Shown here: positions 11,993 through 23,278 of the stretch, piece after piece
How the letters are laid out: the number at the start of each line of letters is the position of its first letter
How positions within the stretch are numbered: position 1 is the first letter of the stretch
Assembly (NCBI GenBank): GCA_002803225.1
Contig: NXFV01000993.1
Coordinates: 54,882 to 118,881, forward strand
DNA: 64,000 bases
Direction: 5' to 3'
Source of the DNA: Gamarada debralockiae
Taxonomy: Eukaryota > Ascomycota > Leotiomycetes > Helotiales > Hyphodiscaceae
Position numbers and translations under genes: made by a program
Notes under the pieces: model-generated
What the model was told of the DNA's origin: nothing
Database searches by the model: none
Seen by the model: the letters and a program-made list of their open reading frames with translations, nothing else

Positions 11993-13295
11993 ATGGCTCC
12001 AGCAAAGCAACCCAAAGTTTTGTGAGTTCTCTTTCGCTCGACCCCGCAATTCAGGCGCGTTGAGGGGCTCAGTTCAGTCGTAGACTAATGCTTTTTTAGG
12101 TTATTCGATATTGGAGGAGTTTGTGTCAGTACTGAGTCCTTTCACTATCTGCAGTTTGGTTCTGATTCGTTGTTGTTCTTGATTATTGCTGCAATTCCTT
12201 CTTGAATGCTTAAGATCGGAAGTGTATCAGTCTGTTGCAGGTGTCAAGTGGCTCCCTGGAACACGGCATATTTACTCTGTAATAGCGCTGGACTTCGACT
12301 TCGAAGAGACTTAGAACTTCAGAACTCTTTGCATTATGGCATGCCAATAGACTTTCTGTTGTTGACAATGAAGAGATTTGATCCTGAATATCATATGTCA
12401 CGAGGCGTTGACGAAAGAAGCCCTACAAATATTCCAGTATCGATTACCTCAAAAGCCACGCTCTTCTTATAATGTCCTCCAATTCATCTTCAGCGATGTC
12501 CGCTCAATGCAAACATGCCCTAACATCATCCAGGTCCTCTCCCCCATGCAAGCGATCCTCGACTACGAACTCTTAAAGAATATTCCGCCGGGCTGGGTGA
12601 ACTACAGTATCAGCAAAACCAAACCAAATGGATTCTGGCACCGACTTGAGCGAGGCGAGATTCTCATGGATAAGGACTGGTTTGCCGGCTTCACGGCCGA
12701 CTTAAGTGACCAGAAACGCTGGACAGACTTCTACGCTTCCGCCCGAGCAACGAACCCTCGCCTCCCCAAAGACACCCCGCCACTCCCAGAGATTGACGGC
12801 GAGTACTTGTTCTGGGAGATGATGCGTGGATCCAGAGAAGCTGATCCCTGGATGTTTCCAGCGCTGAAGAAGCTCAAGGAGAGCGGGAAGTACATCTTGG
12901 CGGCTATGTCGAATACAGTAATCTTCCCGCCAGGCCACCCATACAACAACACACATAGCGATGTGAAAGCAGTCTTCGACGTCTTCGTATCGTCGGCACA
13001 TGTTGGTATGCGAAAGCCGGATGCGGATATCTACCATTACACGCTGAAGCAGGTGAACAAGTGGGCCAAATTGAATTCCTGGACAGGAAGAGGATGGGAG
13101 GAAGGCGTGAAGGCGGATGAAATTGTGTTCTTGGACGATATAGGGGAGAACCTGAAAGCTGGGAAAGAGGCCGGGTTTTATACGATTAAGGTCAATCTTG
13201 GGCGGGCATTTGAGGCTGTTGATGCGTTGGAGGAGTTGACGGGTTTGCAACTTGCGGGAGATCATCCGAGGATTCCGATAAAGCCTAAGTTGTAG
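11993..13295 (+). CDS. HAD-superfamily hydrolase (epoxide-hydrolase N-domain-like)
   Basis: Three exons (11993-12021, 12100-12124, 12534-13295) join in frame to 271 residues. The splice ends are GTGAGT/TTTTTTTAG and GTCAGT/ATCCAG. The first two exons supply MAPAKQPKVLLFDIGGVC and the third continues VLSPMQAILDYELLKNIPPG, a junction that agrees with what I remember of fungal homologues. HAD motif I is FDIGGV with the putative nucleophile Asp near residue 13, as in the epoxide-hydrolase N-terminal domain group; motif II is AMSNT; motif III is RKPDADIY; motif IV is VFLDDIGENL. The fold is expected to catalyse phosphate-ester or related hydrolysis, but the substrate is unknown. The second intron is 409 nt, much longer than others in the window. 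RPL5 is its divergent neighbour. Confidence 0.88.
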
Positions 13296-15299
13296 ATTGA
13301 TTCATGATTAGAAAATGAAGGGAAAGAATAATTCAAGATACCAGATGATGAGTTCTATCATCTCCAACATACTCGCCCACGCTCAAGGAACAACTTCTCA
13401 CCCATCCTCCATCTAACCCTACTCACTCAATTCAACGTCTACCCCATTTTCGCTCTTCTCGTCCCCAAGTCCTCTAGCAAATACTTTGTTTCGTCTTCTC
13501 CTCTCCTCGACCTGTTCAGGGGTAGGATTCGTGCACACTCCACCAACCATCCGTGTTTAACACAGAATGCGTTCCTCTCGATTTTGTCCTCAATGTTTTC
13601 GGATGCCGACCGGGATCGGTATCGGAGAATATAACAAACTCTCTCCCAGTTGTTGGACCATGGCATTCTACAGCGGTCGATGCGGCTCTTTAGGCTGGGC
13701 TTGGGAAGTTTCCGCTGATTCGAACATTTCAAGGGCGAGGATCGCGTAATCGAGGAGGGCAGAGTATCTTTAGGGAGGCCAATATTGAAGTTTGTCATGC
13801 ACCAATGTCGACAATGACTTGAGATGAAAAGTTTCCAAGCCTATGATACCCTCCAAACGTGTCAAGGCATAGCCTTCGACTTCGATGTTAAACTCTGTGT
13901 CACGTGTGATCGTGTCACGAGCAAGCCTTCTGGCACAGACTTCAAAATTTCGGCAAGAGTCAACAACATGAAACGTCCAAAAATTCAAGGAACACTCCAT
14001 CTCAGCAAAATTAAGCTCGAAAGAATGCCGAAGAAACATAATACCATTGTCACCGAATGGCATAAACGGAATCGCCATTAACCGCCGGCAGCACGCGCGC
14101 ACGACAACGAATGAAGCTGAAACTCCGCGACGAGGACGCCCTCACAGATCTTTTGCATCGCAACCCGTGCTCTGTCAGGTAGACTAGACTTCGGATTGAG
14201 AGGCTATCGCCATCTCGATAAAACTCGTACCCTCGTACTCTGTGTTCCGATGGCGGTTGTGGCTGTGTTGTTGCTTCAGATTCGCCAAGACGTTACAACC
14301 AGGGGATCAGAATTCCCCCATTCAGTTTCGTTTGCGAATTCTGCCCCACGAAGTTTCTTCAAAATGGGATCTGAGCCACGGTCCCCAGTATGGAATGTTT
14401 ATTCCGACCGCTGAATGTTCAGGGTCGTACGCAAAGACCGTTGCTTTCGACCTCCTCATTGGTTTAAGCTTGTTTTTCAAGGTGAGGTGCAGGGCGTTTG
14501 AGGATCTACGTGATCCTTGAATTGTGGTTGCGCCTCATGGGTAGGAAGAACTGCTGATACAATCTTATCGATCGCCTTTTCCATACCTACCCTGATCCAA
14601 AATCGATGATCGACAAGTCGGCATCCAGAATTTACTCTTTCAAATCATGATTTGGTTAGCTCTCAAACATGCAGAGCCTCAGCCTTGGAGTCAGGAAAGG
14701 AAGTGCCACCAGGAGACGAACCTATGATCCACACTCCCGGCAATGCATGATCTTGCCCACAGCAGATCTCTCCGTTATTGGTCAAAGTCGGGTCTTTCCA
14801 CACATCTCCCATCAACCATGCTCCGTTCGTTTTGTTTAACATTCTTTTCCTAACGACCCAATCGAATCTCTTCTTTCCCCAAATCCAGATCTCTCCATTA
14901 CGCAGCCTCTGCTTTAGGACGATCTATGGTCAGATCCTCCACTCGTGCCGGAGAGGTATCACAGGGGTGCTTTGATGCGAGCTTCGAAAACACGTCGGAA
15001 GATTCTCTATCTCTTTTCGAATGCTGGGCTAGCACTGCCAAGCCTCGGCATCCGGTCTTTGGCTTCCACCAAGCTTTTGTAGCGAGTGACAAGATTCCAG
15101 ATCTTGTATAAGAGAGACTTAGAATCCATCTCAAAGTATCTCTTTCCTTCATCAGCATCCAGCATCTTCAGCCTCTTCTTACCTTCTTACCTTCTCGACA
15201 TTCTACTTTCATTCTAGTCTGGCGCCGGTCGCAATTTCAATCTCTTACTAACAGTCTTTAATAATTTTCTCGATCTCCTTTATTACCCATACAGTCAAG
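13296..15299. other. Intergenic stretch upstream of the Egh16-like gene
   Basis: Open frames on both strands are short and overlapping, with no family resemblance. The last 150 nt before 15300 are pyrimidine-rich (TTCTTACCTTCTTACC and similar), typical of the leader of an actively transcribed fungal gene. No repeat or RNA gene was seen. Confidence 0.5.
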
Positions 15300-16260
15300 A
15301 TGCAGTACTCATCCACCATCCTCCTTTTGGCCTTTGCTGCCACCAATGTCTTCGCACACGGTGTCATTGACTCTGTCACTGGTGCCAACGGTGTGACCAT
15401 GCCAGGTCTCTCAGGTGAGCAAATCCAACATGATCTCCATCGATCTTCCACCAACACACTCTAGTCGCCGATGGAACTCCCCGTGATTGCGCCACCCCAG
15501 CTTGCGGAGCTGAGGCCGATACCTCCATCATCCGCCAAAACGAGCTAGGCACCAGCAAGGCCACCGCTCTCGGCCGCACCAACGGTGGTGGACCAGTCGA
15601 TGCCGCCAAGATGGTCTCTCTTTTCATGGGCGGAAACGCCAACAGCACCTCCGCCGCCGCCGCTCGTGATGTCCATGCCAAAATGATGGCCCGCCGATCT
15701 CTCGGTGAGCGTGCCGCATCCGGCGGAACCAAGACCCCCAAGGGTACCACCGAGACTGGTGTCAAGGCCGCAGAGGGTGCAGGTGCTTCAGCTGGTCTCC
15801 CAACCACCGCTGATGACGGAACTCTCACAATGAACTTCCATCAAGTCAACCAGGATGGTGCCGGCCCATTGACCGCCATGGTTGACCCCACGTCTGGAGG
15901 AAGTGATGTCTCCGCATTCAAGACTGGTAAGCTCCCTTCCATCCCGTATCTCTCAACAATCACCTAACATCAACAGCCACCGTTACCCAGAACGTCCCAG
16001 GTATTGGCATTGGCGGTCTCTCCGCAGCAACCACCATGGACTTCCCAGTCGCAATCCAAATGCCAGCTGGCATGACATGCTCCGGCTCCGTCGGAGGCGC
16101 GACCAACGCCTGCGTTGCCAAGCTTCAGAACAGCGCTCTTGCCGGCCCATTCGGTGGCTCCGTGGCATTCACCCAATCCCCCGCCGCCAAGAAGCGCGCC
16201 ATCGAGTACAACCTTAGCAAACGCCGCTTCGCTCGTGCTCTTGCTGCTGACAAGGAATAA
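15300..16260 (+). CDS. Secreted Egh16-like (gEgh16/MAS-type) protein
   Basis: Three exons (15300-15414, 15465-15926, 15977-16260) encode 286 residues; both introns are 50 nt with GTGAGC/CTAG and GTAAGC/CAACAG ends. Residues 1-19 form a signal peptide (hydrophobic SSTILLLAFAATNVFA), so the mature protein would begin HGVIDSVTGANGVTMPG. The body has the pattern of the Egh16-like family found in powdery mildews and Magnaporthe (MAS/GAS proteins): RDCATPACGAEADTSIIR with two Cys, a Gly/Ala/Thr-rich middle, FHQVNQDGAGPL, and a C-terminal core with MPAGMTCSG and NACVAK. Several basic pairs (ARRS, AKKRA, SKRRFAR) could be Kex2-type sites. Family members are linked to appressoria and virulence or to general hyphal growth, and their biochemical activity is not settled. 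It is expressed alone, with no obvious operon-like partner. Confidence 0.9.
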
Positions 16261-17392
16261 ATTGTGCAATATTGGTAATGGATTCAAAAGGGGGACTGTA
16301 GATAATATCCTGGTGGTAGAGTGGTGGATTTTCCTTGTAACTTTCTGGTGGGTCTGCTTTGGGGGTGACGGGAATCTGGGATTTTCTGTCGCTCTTGGGA
16401 GGAGGGGTGTTTAGATTAGCGAATTGACTTACATTTCCTTAAAAAGGCTGCTTGGTCAAATCTTTGCATTGCCATCAATCATGTGACTTTCGTAATGAAG
16501 CTGTCTGCTGCCCTTTCTTTCCATACTCGCCAAGTGGCTTCCCAAATAAACTTGAACGCTCGAACGCAGGCAGGCTAAAGCTTTCCAAGGTTCAGCCTCC
16601 TCGTGAAAAACAAGTTACGATTGACCACACCACAATGTTTCAATGGAAACTTCAACTTTCTCGAGTCTGGAGTTAAGCTTTGTCACTTTGTTTCTATCGC
16701 ATCAAAATTGCGAACTGCTTCGAGGGGGGTAAGCTGTTTGAGACTCGTGGACTCGGAAATTCAAGTGATGTACTGTTTTGAAAGATTGAACATGACTTGA
16801 AGGAGATGGTCTCTGATGTAGTTTGGAAAGTGTTTCGCATCGTTGGACAAGGTGCCGCTCGCCCAGAAACATCCAAACCCGAACTTCGAATTCTGAAGGA
16901 GTGATGTTGTTATGAGCAGGTCTTCTGGGTCCTGAGGTTGAATGATCCGAGGAGCCGAAAGATTGCTGTGTCTCATTCTCCTATTGCATCATGAATCAAA
17001 TTTTCGTTGTGCAATGGACTTATTTGGATCCAACAGTTGTAGAAGTCTAATAATCAGCGAATTAGCACTTCATAACGTTATTGAGCTCTGTCGAGTATTC
17101 ATTTTGTTACTTAGGCGGCACCTCGTAATGAGCATGTCACCATAACTGTACCGGTGTGAACCCTGAAGCTCTTGGCCCTCTAAAATGGCAACGCTGGTGA
17201 AAACCCCGACTGGGAATTTTCCAGTAATAATTGCTGATATATTGAGTTGATCGGAATCGAAGCGTACTTGTGAGTCGACAACCTTGCATCTGCAGCTTGG
17301 CTTCGTTCAAACCTCAATTTCTGTCGTCTGGTTGCCATTCATTCGAGATAACATCAAGTTCCATCTCCACCAGATGATCGACTGAATATTCG
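16261..17392. other. Intergenic stretch
   Basis: No supported coding frame, structural RNA or repeat was seen. The 3' flank of the Egh16-like gene occupies its start. Confidence 0.55.
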
Positions 17393-18273
17393 ATGCATAC
17401 GGAAAGCGTTCAAGAGTTTCGCGACTACTATGTGCCTTTGACTCTCAACTCGTCGCATGATGATCAAGACTTGTACAAGGACGAAGATGGTCGCGTACGC
17501 GCACCATCCCACCAAGGACAGCCGGCTATCGTCAAACTTCCCATAGATCATCTTCCAATACCACTAGAGTTTCCGCATCGTGGCTTAACGGTTCCACGGC
17601 TTGGAGCTGCAACGCCCTACGACAGCCAAGGATTTGAGGGGTTTCCCAATCGAGTGGGTGTCGACGTAGACAATTTGCCCTTCCACTGGCCAGAACATAT
17701 GGATTTACACGACGATGAAGCTTTACAAATCCGACTTAGAACGGAGAGCTTCTTCAAAGAATGGCTTTGGTTTGGCCTCATGCACGAGTTCGAGCTCGCT
17801 TGTGGGTTGAAGAATGATATTTCGTACACGGTGGTTCGAGATGGGAAGCAAATCCTGGATACAACGCCTCAGACGCATGTAAAATACCAGAGCTCTTGAA
17901 ACCCCGCAATTGTTCTTGACAGGGTTGGCGACGAGTTTGTTGGCCTCAGCAAAGCTATCCTAGTCAGTCGGAAGGTCAGTTACCAAGATTGGCTGAACAT
18001 GAAGCCAGGCTACCTTCTGAGCAGGAGTGCTATGAATGAGGTAATATGCTGCAAATTTGAGATGCTTATGTGGGCATTCTGGGTCAACGAAACCACGAAC
18101 TCTGAGCTTGAGAGAGACAGGGCTATACCGGGATGTGAGATCCACAACGTTTGTGGACTGTTCGTTCCCAATGTTAAATTTTGCGTCGATTGGTTCAGGT
18201 GGGGGAGGTTGAAACGTCATGTACAAGTACCAACTATAATCGCAAATAGCTCACTCCAAACCTTCATAACATA
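17393..18273 (+). CDS. Orphan fungal protein, probably truncated or split
   Basis: The frame from 17393 to 17899 encodes 168 residues with protein-like composition, including PIDHLPIPLEFPHRGLTVPRL and RTESFFKEWLWFGLMHEFEL. The W-rich block near residues 115-135 resembles a segment I associate with the region preceding HET-type domains in some fungal proteins. The frame then stops. A second protein-like frame (DEFVGLSKAILVSRKVSYQDWLNMK) continues at about 17920-18273. A GTAAAA donor at 17879 and an ACAG acceptor at 17923 lie between them, but that join does not keep frame. It may be a gene with an intron I could not place, or a degraded gene. Function is not assigned. Confidence 0.4.
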
Positions 18274-18742
18274 AACGGTCAAAAAAGCCTCAGAGGGACT
18301 CTCACAAATAAGCCAAAAACGAAAAATGCGATGTGGGTCAAAGTTTGCAAGAGAGCTTGTAAATGACGTTCATAGGAGCAATATTTCCATTGGTTCAAAG
18401 GAATCAAGAAACGAATGCATTCTGTACCCTCACTCATTGACTCGAAACTCAATGGGCCTTCGTGAACTTAGAGAGACCAGTGAGCAATCAATGCCTCTCC
18501 CACTCAACCACATAAAATTTTGCATAAAAATCCCTACACAAACCGAATTCCACGACTTCGTAGGGTCAACAACCGAAGATCAAAATGCCGCAAGACTTTG
18601 AGATATGTCAAGTCAGCAAGTCAAGCGCACCAGCGTAAAAATATGCCCAGTTGCCGAAACGAGGTGAACAGTTCATATGGGAACTCGCCTCAACAAATTC
18701 CTTACTCAACTCAATCAGGGCAGCATTCCGTCCCAAGCACTG

Positions 18743-20173
18743 TCACCTCCCGTACCCAAAAATCAGCTCCAGCGTCGCTTCTTGCTCTCTCATCCCCTCA
18801 TTGTCAGTTTCACATTCAACCACCGTTCCGGACGAAATACATCCGCATCGTTCCCCGAGATTGAACGTTTCCGGAACACACCCCATGCGCAGTACCCGAT
18901 TTCCGTTCCTCCTGGATAAAATGGCCGTTGATCGTGTCGCCGCCCGCTTGGATGTGAGTCCGGTTACGCGAGGGAAGATACGGAGGCCTTTTTTGATTAC
19001 TGCTTGCAGGTACGGTAATGCCCTGGCTTCGGATTCTTTGGTGGGCGAGGATAGAGACGAACTGGAAATTTCGGTTAGGGGCTTGGAAACAACGCGAGGA
19101 TTGGTCATGATGTAAAGTCGAACGGACGCGGCTGGCTCTCGCTTCCGAAGCTTCTCCCTCTGCTCTTCTGTCATTTTCAGCTCCCCCTGATAACGTGCAT
19201 CGCAGTAATACTCTTGAGATTCTTGTACTGCTCTTTGATGATATGACTTGAATTGCTGGAACTACGTGAAGGAAATCGTACATGTCAGACCGTCCGAGTC
19301 CTTCACTATCGAATTATCCTTCGCTGTCAAATTGCCCCTCACTGTTGAATTGACCGGTCTGGACTGCCATATCGATGAACGTTGCAGGTCCTTCCAAATC
19401 ATTAAGACCCCATGGCACTGGTAAAAAGTTGGGCCATTCTGTACTCGTCTTGTGCCTGCCTCGGACAATCCAAGAACATAGGGTGGAACGAGAGTTACGT
19501 TTCCCTCACTCTCAGACGAGCGACCAAGTCCTCCCGTCCAGTAAAGAACGACGATATATTCAAGGTTTTCGAACTCGATTGTCCTGCCCCAAAGACGAAG
19601 ATCAAGAGGAGTGGGCCAGTAACCGCTGGCATTTTTAAGCTCTCTCGAAAAGTTCTGGAATACTCCTCGATCCGCTGCCACTGGCAGCCGCATCAAGCTG
19701 CAAGACAAAGGAGACACAGTAGCGCTCCCAATTGATGTAGAAACCTGTGAAACGGCCGTTAAAGCACACCTTTCATAGATCTTCAAGCCAGCTCGTCGGA
19801 ATCCTGAGCAAGCGTGTAGAATGGCGGGTGCGAGAGTTCTTGATAAATAGCGGGGTTCCTTCTTTCCCCTTACTCGAAAGTACCTCGTATAACTGTCGAC
19901 CTTAACTACACAACATCTGCTATCTGAATCTCTGGCTGCAATTGTCCAGACCATGTTCTGTATCTCAGAGGGCATAGCCGCGAGGAGGGAGAAGATCTGC
20001 TGTTGAACAGTAGATAGAGAGGTAGATTTGGATGCGAGAAGAGTCATTTCCGACTTATCGTATGGGTCGGTTTGAAGAATATCGACGGCTGTGATCAGTC
20101 CTAGTTTTATCCTCAAGTGGATAATTGCGTTGGCAATGTCGTTGGCATTGACGTTGGCAAGGTCAATGGCCAT
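18743..20173 (-). pseudogene. 2EXR-domain gene, decayed paralogue (copy 1)
   Basis: The frame from the ATG at 20173 encodes a 2EXR-type segment: AAMPSEIQNMVWTIAARDS, then SYTRYFRVRGKKEPRYLSRT and LAPAILHACSGFRRAGLKIYE. This closely parallels the intact paralogue at 21024-22097. Near 19770 the similarity moves to another frame (CFNGRFTGFYINWERY parallels CFKDHFSGSYVNWDCDY), then returns to the first frame (FENLEYIVVLYW). The frame stops at 19262. Beyond the stop, similarity continues in shifted frames (KNLKSITAMHVIRG parallels EGKSMTVMHAVRG, followed by a stop, then KMTEEQREKLRKR in another frame). At least two frame disruptions relative to the sister copy make this a likely pseudogene. Three imperfect 18-21 bp repeats lie at 19302-19357. 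The function of 2EXR proteins is unknown. Confidence 0.65.
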
Positions 20174-20350
20174 TATCGTGGTAGGTAGAGATGATGTATA
20201 GAGACTATCTTCTTCGATAACGTTCATGAGGCGAAAGACGATCGTGAATATACTCACAGGCATCTGGGAAGCAGAAAGATCAGAGGTATTTGCGGAAAAG
20301 AAAGTACATATTGAGGCGGAGCATGAGGGGAACATTGAAAACGGCAGCAA

Positions 20351-21023
20351 AAGTAATCTTTAGCGTCGTTCAGTAGTAAGAGTGGACGTTTATACCAACA
20401 CTAACGCATCATTGGCCAGCAAATCGGGACGTCTTTCACGAAACAAACATGGCCCTTAATCGGAATCTAGACGATGTTTTGCGTCAGGCAAAACGGTATC
20501 GTACAGCAAATTAGATCGAGATTTATGTTGCAAGGAGAAGATGAAAAGTAAGTCTTTTCGCCCGTAGGAAGGCGGGGAGGAAATCTTCCCAAGAACTGAT
20601 AGCTCAGAATAATGCGGCACTAGAGCAAACACAGGCTAAGAGTAAGCAGACAGCCTAAAAAATCTAGCGATGAAGTAAAGATATCGCGATGCATAGCATC
20701 CGCTAGGATATCGAATCAGTCACAATCTTTAGCGAAGATGAGCTCAGGGGTCAAGGGTGAAAGGCGAAGACGCAGTAAGAGAATTGGAAAAGAGATTGTC
20801 GTATGTTTGCTTGAAATCCCTACTTTTTGGGATTTGGCTGAGCGGGCGCTGAACCTTTTTAGTTCCCCTCAACCTTGCCAAGATCTATCAGCTCCTTTTC
20901 TCGATCTCTGGCGTCTGAAAGGAATGGAAGGCCGCTCTTTTCTCTTCGAAGGAACACGCCGACGACGGGACGAATCAGTTTGGCTCGACTCTAAAGCAGA
21001 TTGGCTGAAACTTACTCACATTG
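20351..21023. other. Spacer between the two 2EXR copies
   Basis: No supported gene. This 0.67-0.85 kb spacer should contain the promoter of copy 1 and the 3' flank of copy 2, since both are on the minus strand. Confidence 0.5.
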
Positions 21024-22097
21024 TTATGATGTACTTGAACATTCAACACATGGACAGTCACCTTGAAAGCCATGTTCGTGCCATGGAATCTCAGGATGGT
21101 CCAGCCTGTACTTTCTCTGGGACTCGGATGTTTCCCGTCTCTTCCGCTCTGCCTTCAGCTCCTTTGTCATTCCACCCTCTTTTCCCCGGACGGCGTGCAT
21201 CACAGTCATACTCTTACCCTCTTTCCTGGCCCTTCGAAATGCCGGAACCACATTTCGAGCATCCCAGTTCTCAAACCATTGTTGCCCCTCAACGTAGACG
21301 TCTCGCCTCCCGGGAGCTGCACGGCGATCGAGAGCCTTTGCAAATGCTTCCAAATCATCAACTTCCATCAGAGTTTTGAACTGCTGCTCCCTCATGTGTG
21401 CCCTCTCACGTATATGTTTCGAAATATCCGAGAAATTTGGATCATTGATTGGCACAAGGGTCAGGTTTCCCGGATTCAGCAAACCGGGAGTTTCTGCCAC
21501 ACTGAAAAGAAGAACTACGTCCACCAGGGCTTTCCAATTTGTGCTCCAATCCCATCTCACGAATTCGAATTCTCGTATGATTAATCGTTGGCACTTGCGA
21601 TTTATGTCGGAAAGGTCATGTCTGAGGGCGTTGGGTGTGGAAAACCAAAACTGAACGTTGAATCTGATGTAATCGCAATCCCAGTTGACGTATGAGCCCG
21701 AGAAGTGGTCTTTAAAACATAACCTTTCGTAGAGCCTCAATCCCGTCATTCGAGATCTTGAGCAAGTGTGTAGGATAGCAGGTGCAAGGGTCCTTGATAG
21801 AAAGCGAGGTTCCGTCCTCTTCCTTGAACCTCGCCGGAAATACTTCGTATAGCCGTGAATTTCGACAACGCGAGGTTGGCAAGCTGCAATCGTCCAGATC
21901 ATGTTCTGCAGTTCGTAGGGTAAATTCGTGAAGACGGTAAAAGTTCGATCTTGAGGATGAGATGTACATGCGGACCCGGCGGCTGCTGACTGTTTATTTA
22001 GCATGGCCGAAGACGTGGAGTCGTCTGTCGACCGCCGCTTGATCCCTGATTGGGATATTGCATATGATGGAGAGGAGGTGTCGATCTCGTGGTCCAT
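21024..22097 (-). CDS. 2EXR-domain-containing protein (intact copy)
   Basis: A single exon from the ATG at 22097 encodes 357 residues; the open frame extends further upstream but without an ATG. The 2EXR signature lies at about residues 56-135: FTNLPYELQNMIWTIAAC, a short loop, then HGYTKYFRRGSRKRTEPRFL, SRTLAPAILHTCSRSRMTGL and RLYERLCFKDHFSGSYVNWD. The family is abundant in Leotiomycetes and Sordariomycetes genomes and usually carries this N-terminal domain followed by a variable tail. Here the tail is charged and helical (MTKELKAERKRRETSE) and ends in a short Cys-containing motif (DCPCVECSSTS). No biochemical function is known. The neighbouring minus-strand gene is a decayed tandem duplicate. 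Confidence 0.85.
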   Translation of the reverse strand: MDHEIDTSSPSYAISQSGIKRRSTDDSTSSAMLNKQSAAAGSACTSHPQDRTFTVFTNLPYELQNMIWTIAACQPRVVEIHGYTKYFRRGSRKRTEPRFLSRTLAPAILHTCSRSRMTGLRLYERLCFKDHFSGSYVNWDCDYIRFNVQFWFSTPNALRHDLSDINRKCQRLIIREFEFVRWDWSTNWKALVDVVLLFSVAETPGLLNPGNLTLVPINDPNFSDISKHIRERAHMREQQFKTLMEVDDLEAFAKALDRRAAPGRRDVYVEGQQWFENWDARNVVPAFRRARKEGKSMTVMHAVRGKEGGMTKELKAERKRRETSESQRKYRLDHPEIPWHEHGFQGDCPCVECSSTS

Positions 22098-23278
22098 GAT
22101 GCGGTAATGGTATTGCTCTGATACTGCAAGAGCTTCGTTAGCGTGTTGTATTGCCAAGCTGGAAGATCCTGAGCGGTCTTGAGCATGTAGATCAGAAGGA
22201 GGTTGGCATCGCGGAAGAAACACTGGTCTGTTGAAGGAGATCACGAGGAGGAATAGCACGTTCTAGATACAACCTGGCATCTCATGCACCTGAGAGCATC
22301 TGAAACAACTTGGAGGAAAGTGGATGATTTGGCATACAGCTAGCAGAAGTGAGTGAGGTTCTGGACTGAACTGTGACAAAAAAGGAAGCACAGAAGAAAC
22401 TTGTTGGAGGGGGACCTTGAAGCGGGGTATGTTGTCATTACCACAGCAGCAGTCTGACTTTCAATACCAATCAACACACTTGGGTCCACGGCCATTCAGA
22501 CGAGCTTGCACAGAGGCTGGGAATATCAAGTTCCTTACCAAGTGATGGCGGGTAAAATGGCCCTCAAGCCCTGAAGCAATCGCAAGGTTGACAGCTACGT
22601 CGCAGGCGTATTTCGATGACAGTTGCAATTCGAAGAGACTGCCTCTGGTCATATTGTGAGACGAAGATAGTTGACTCCAAATTTAAAGATGCAGGATGGT
22701 CGTTGCCTGGAGGGCGGGTGGTTTCTCTTCATTGGCTCGCCTGGTGAAAGATCGCCTGGCCCGTGCTTTATCGTGATCCATTTCATTCCATCATCCCCAA
22801 CCCTTTTTTTGACCTTCGTCGGCGATGCTCAACACATACTATCAACCACGAGAGCACAAGGTGCGGGTGCGTTGTTGGAAGGATGAGTGAGCCAGCAGCG
22901 ACCACGAGAGCCGCTCCTTCAACCTACCGTATTTTGTACAGGACCTCGCATTTTGTTTGATTTTCTCTAGTTGGTATGCAGTTGATTTTCTCTCCTAGGT
23001 ATTTTATTTGTTGGTTCGTTTAAATCTTACAGTATGAGAGCTTTCGATCGGCAATAATGCACCAATTCCGCCGACGAGACAACGGCTGCATCACGTAAGA
23101 GTCGTCAGATTATAGCATTATAGCCTGGCTCGTCTTCTATTCCTCCAAGATGATTGGAGCAAGGACGCCACCCAAACAGTTTTACGACATAGAGAACTCA
23201 AGAGCACATTGATGCCCTCCTCTTCAAACGCATTGAAACCTTTCTTTCCAATTATCTTTTTCATACCAATACCACATC
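22098..23278. other. Intergenic stretch between 2EXR and GMC genes
   Basis: These two genes are divergent, so both promoters should lie here. The only open frames are short and have no family resemblance. The last 60 nt before 23279 are pyrimidine-rich with TTTCTTTCC stretches. Confidence 0.5.

Noticed and set aside
20738..21379. 213-codon plus-strand frame
   Set aside because: Its second half lies antisense to the intact 2EXR gene and the first half has no family resemblance or splice support.
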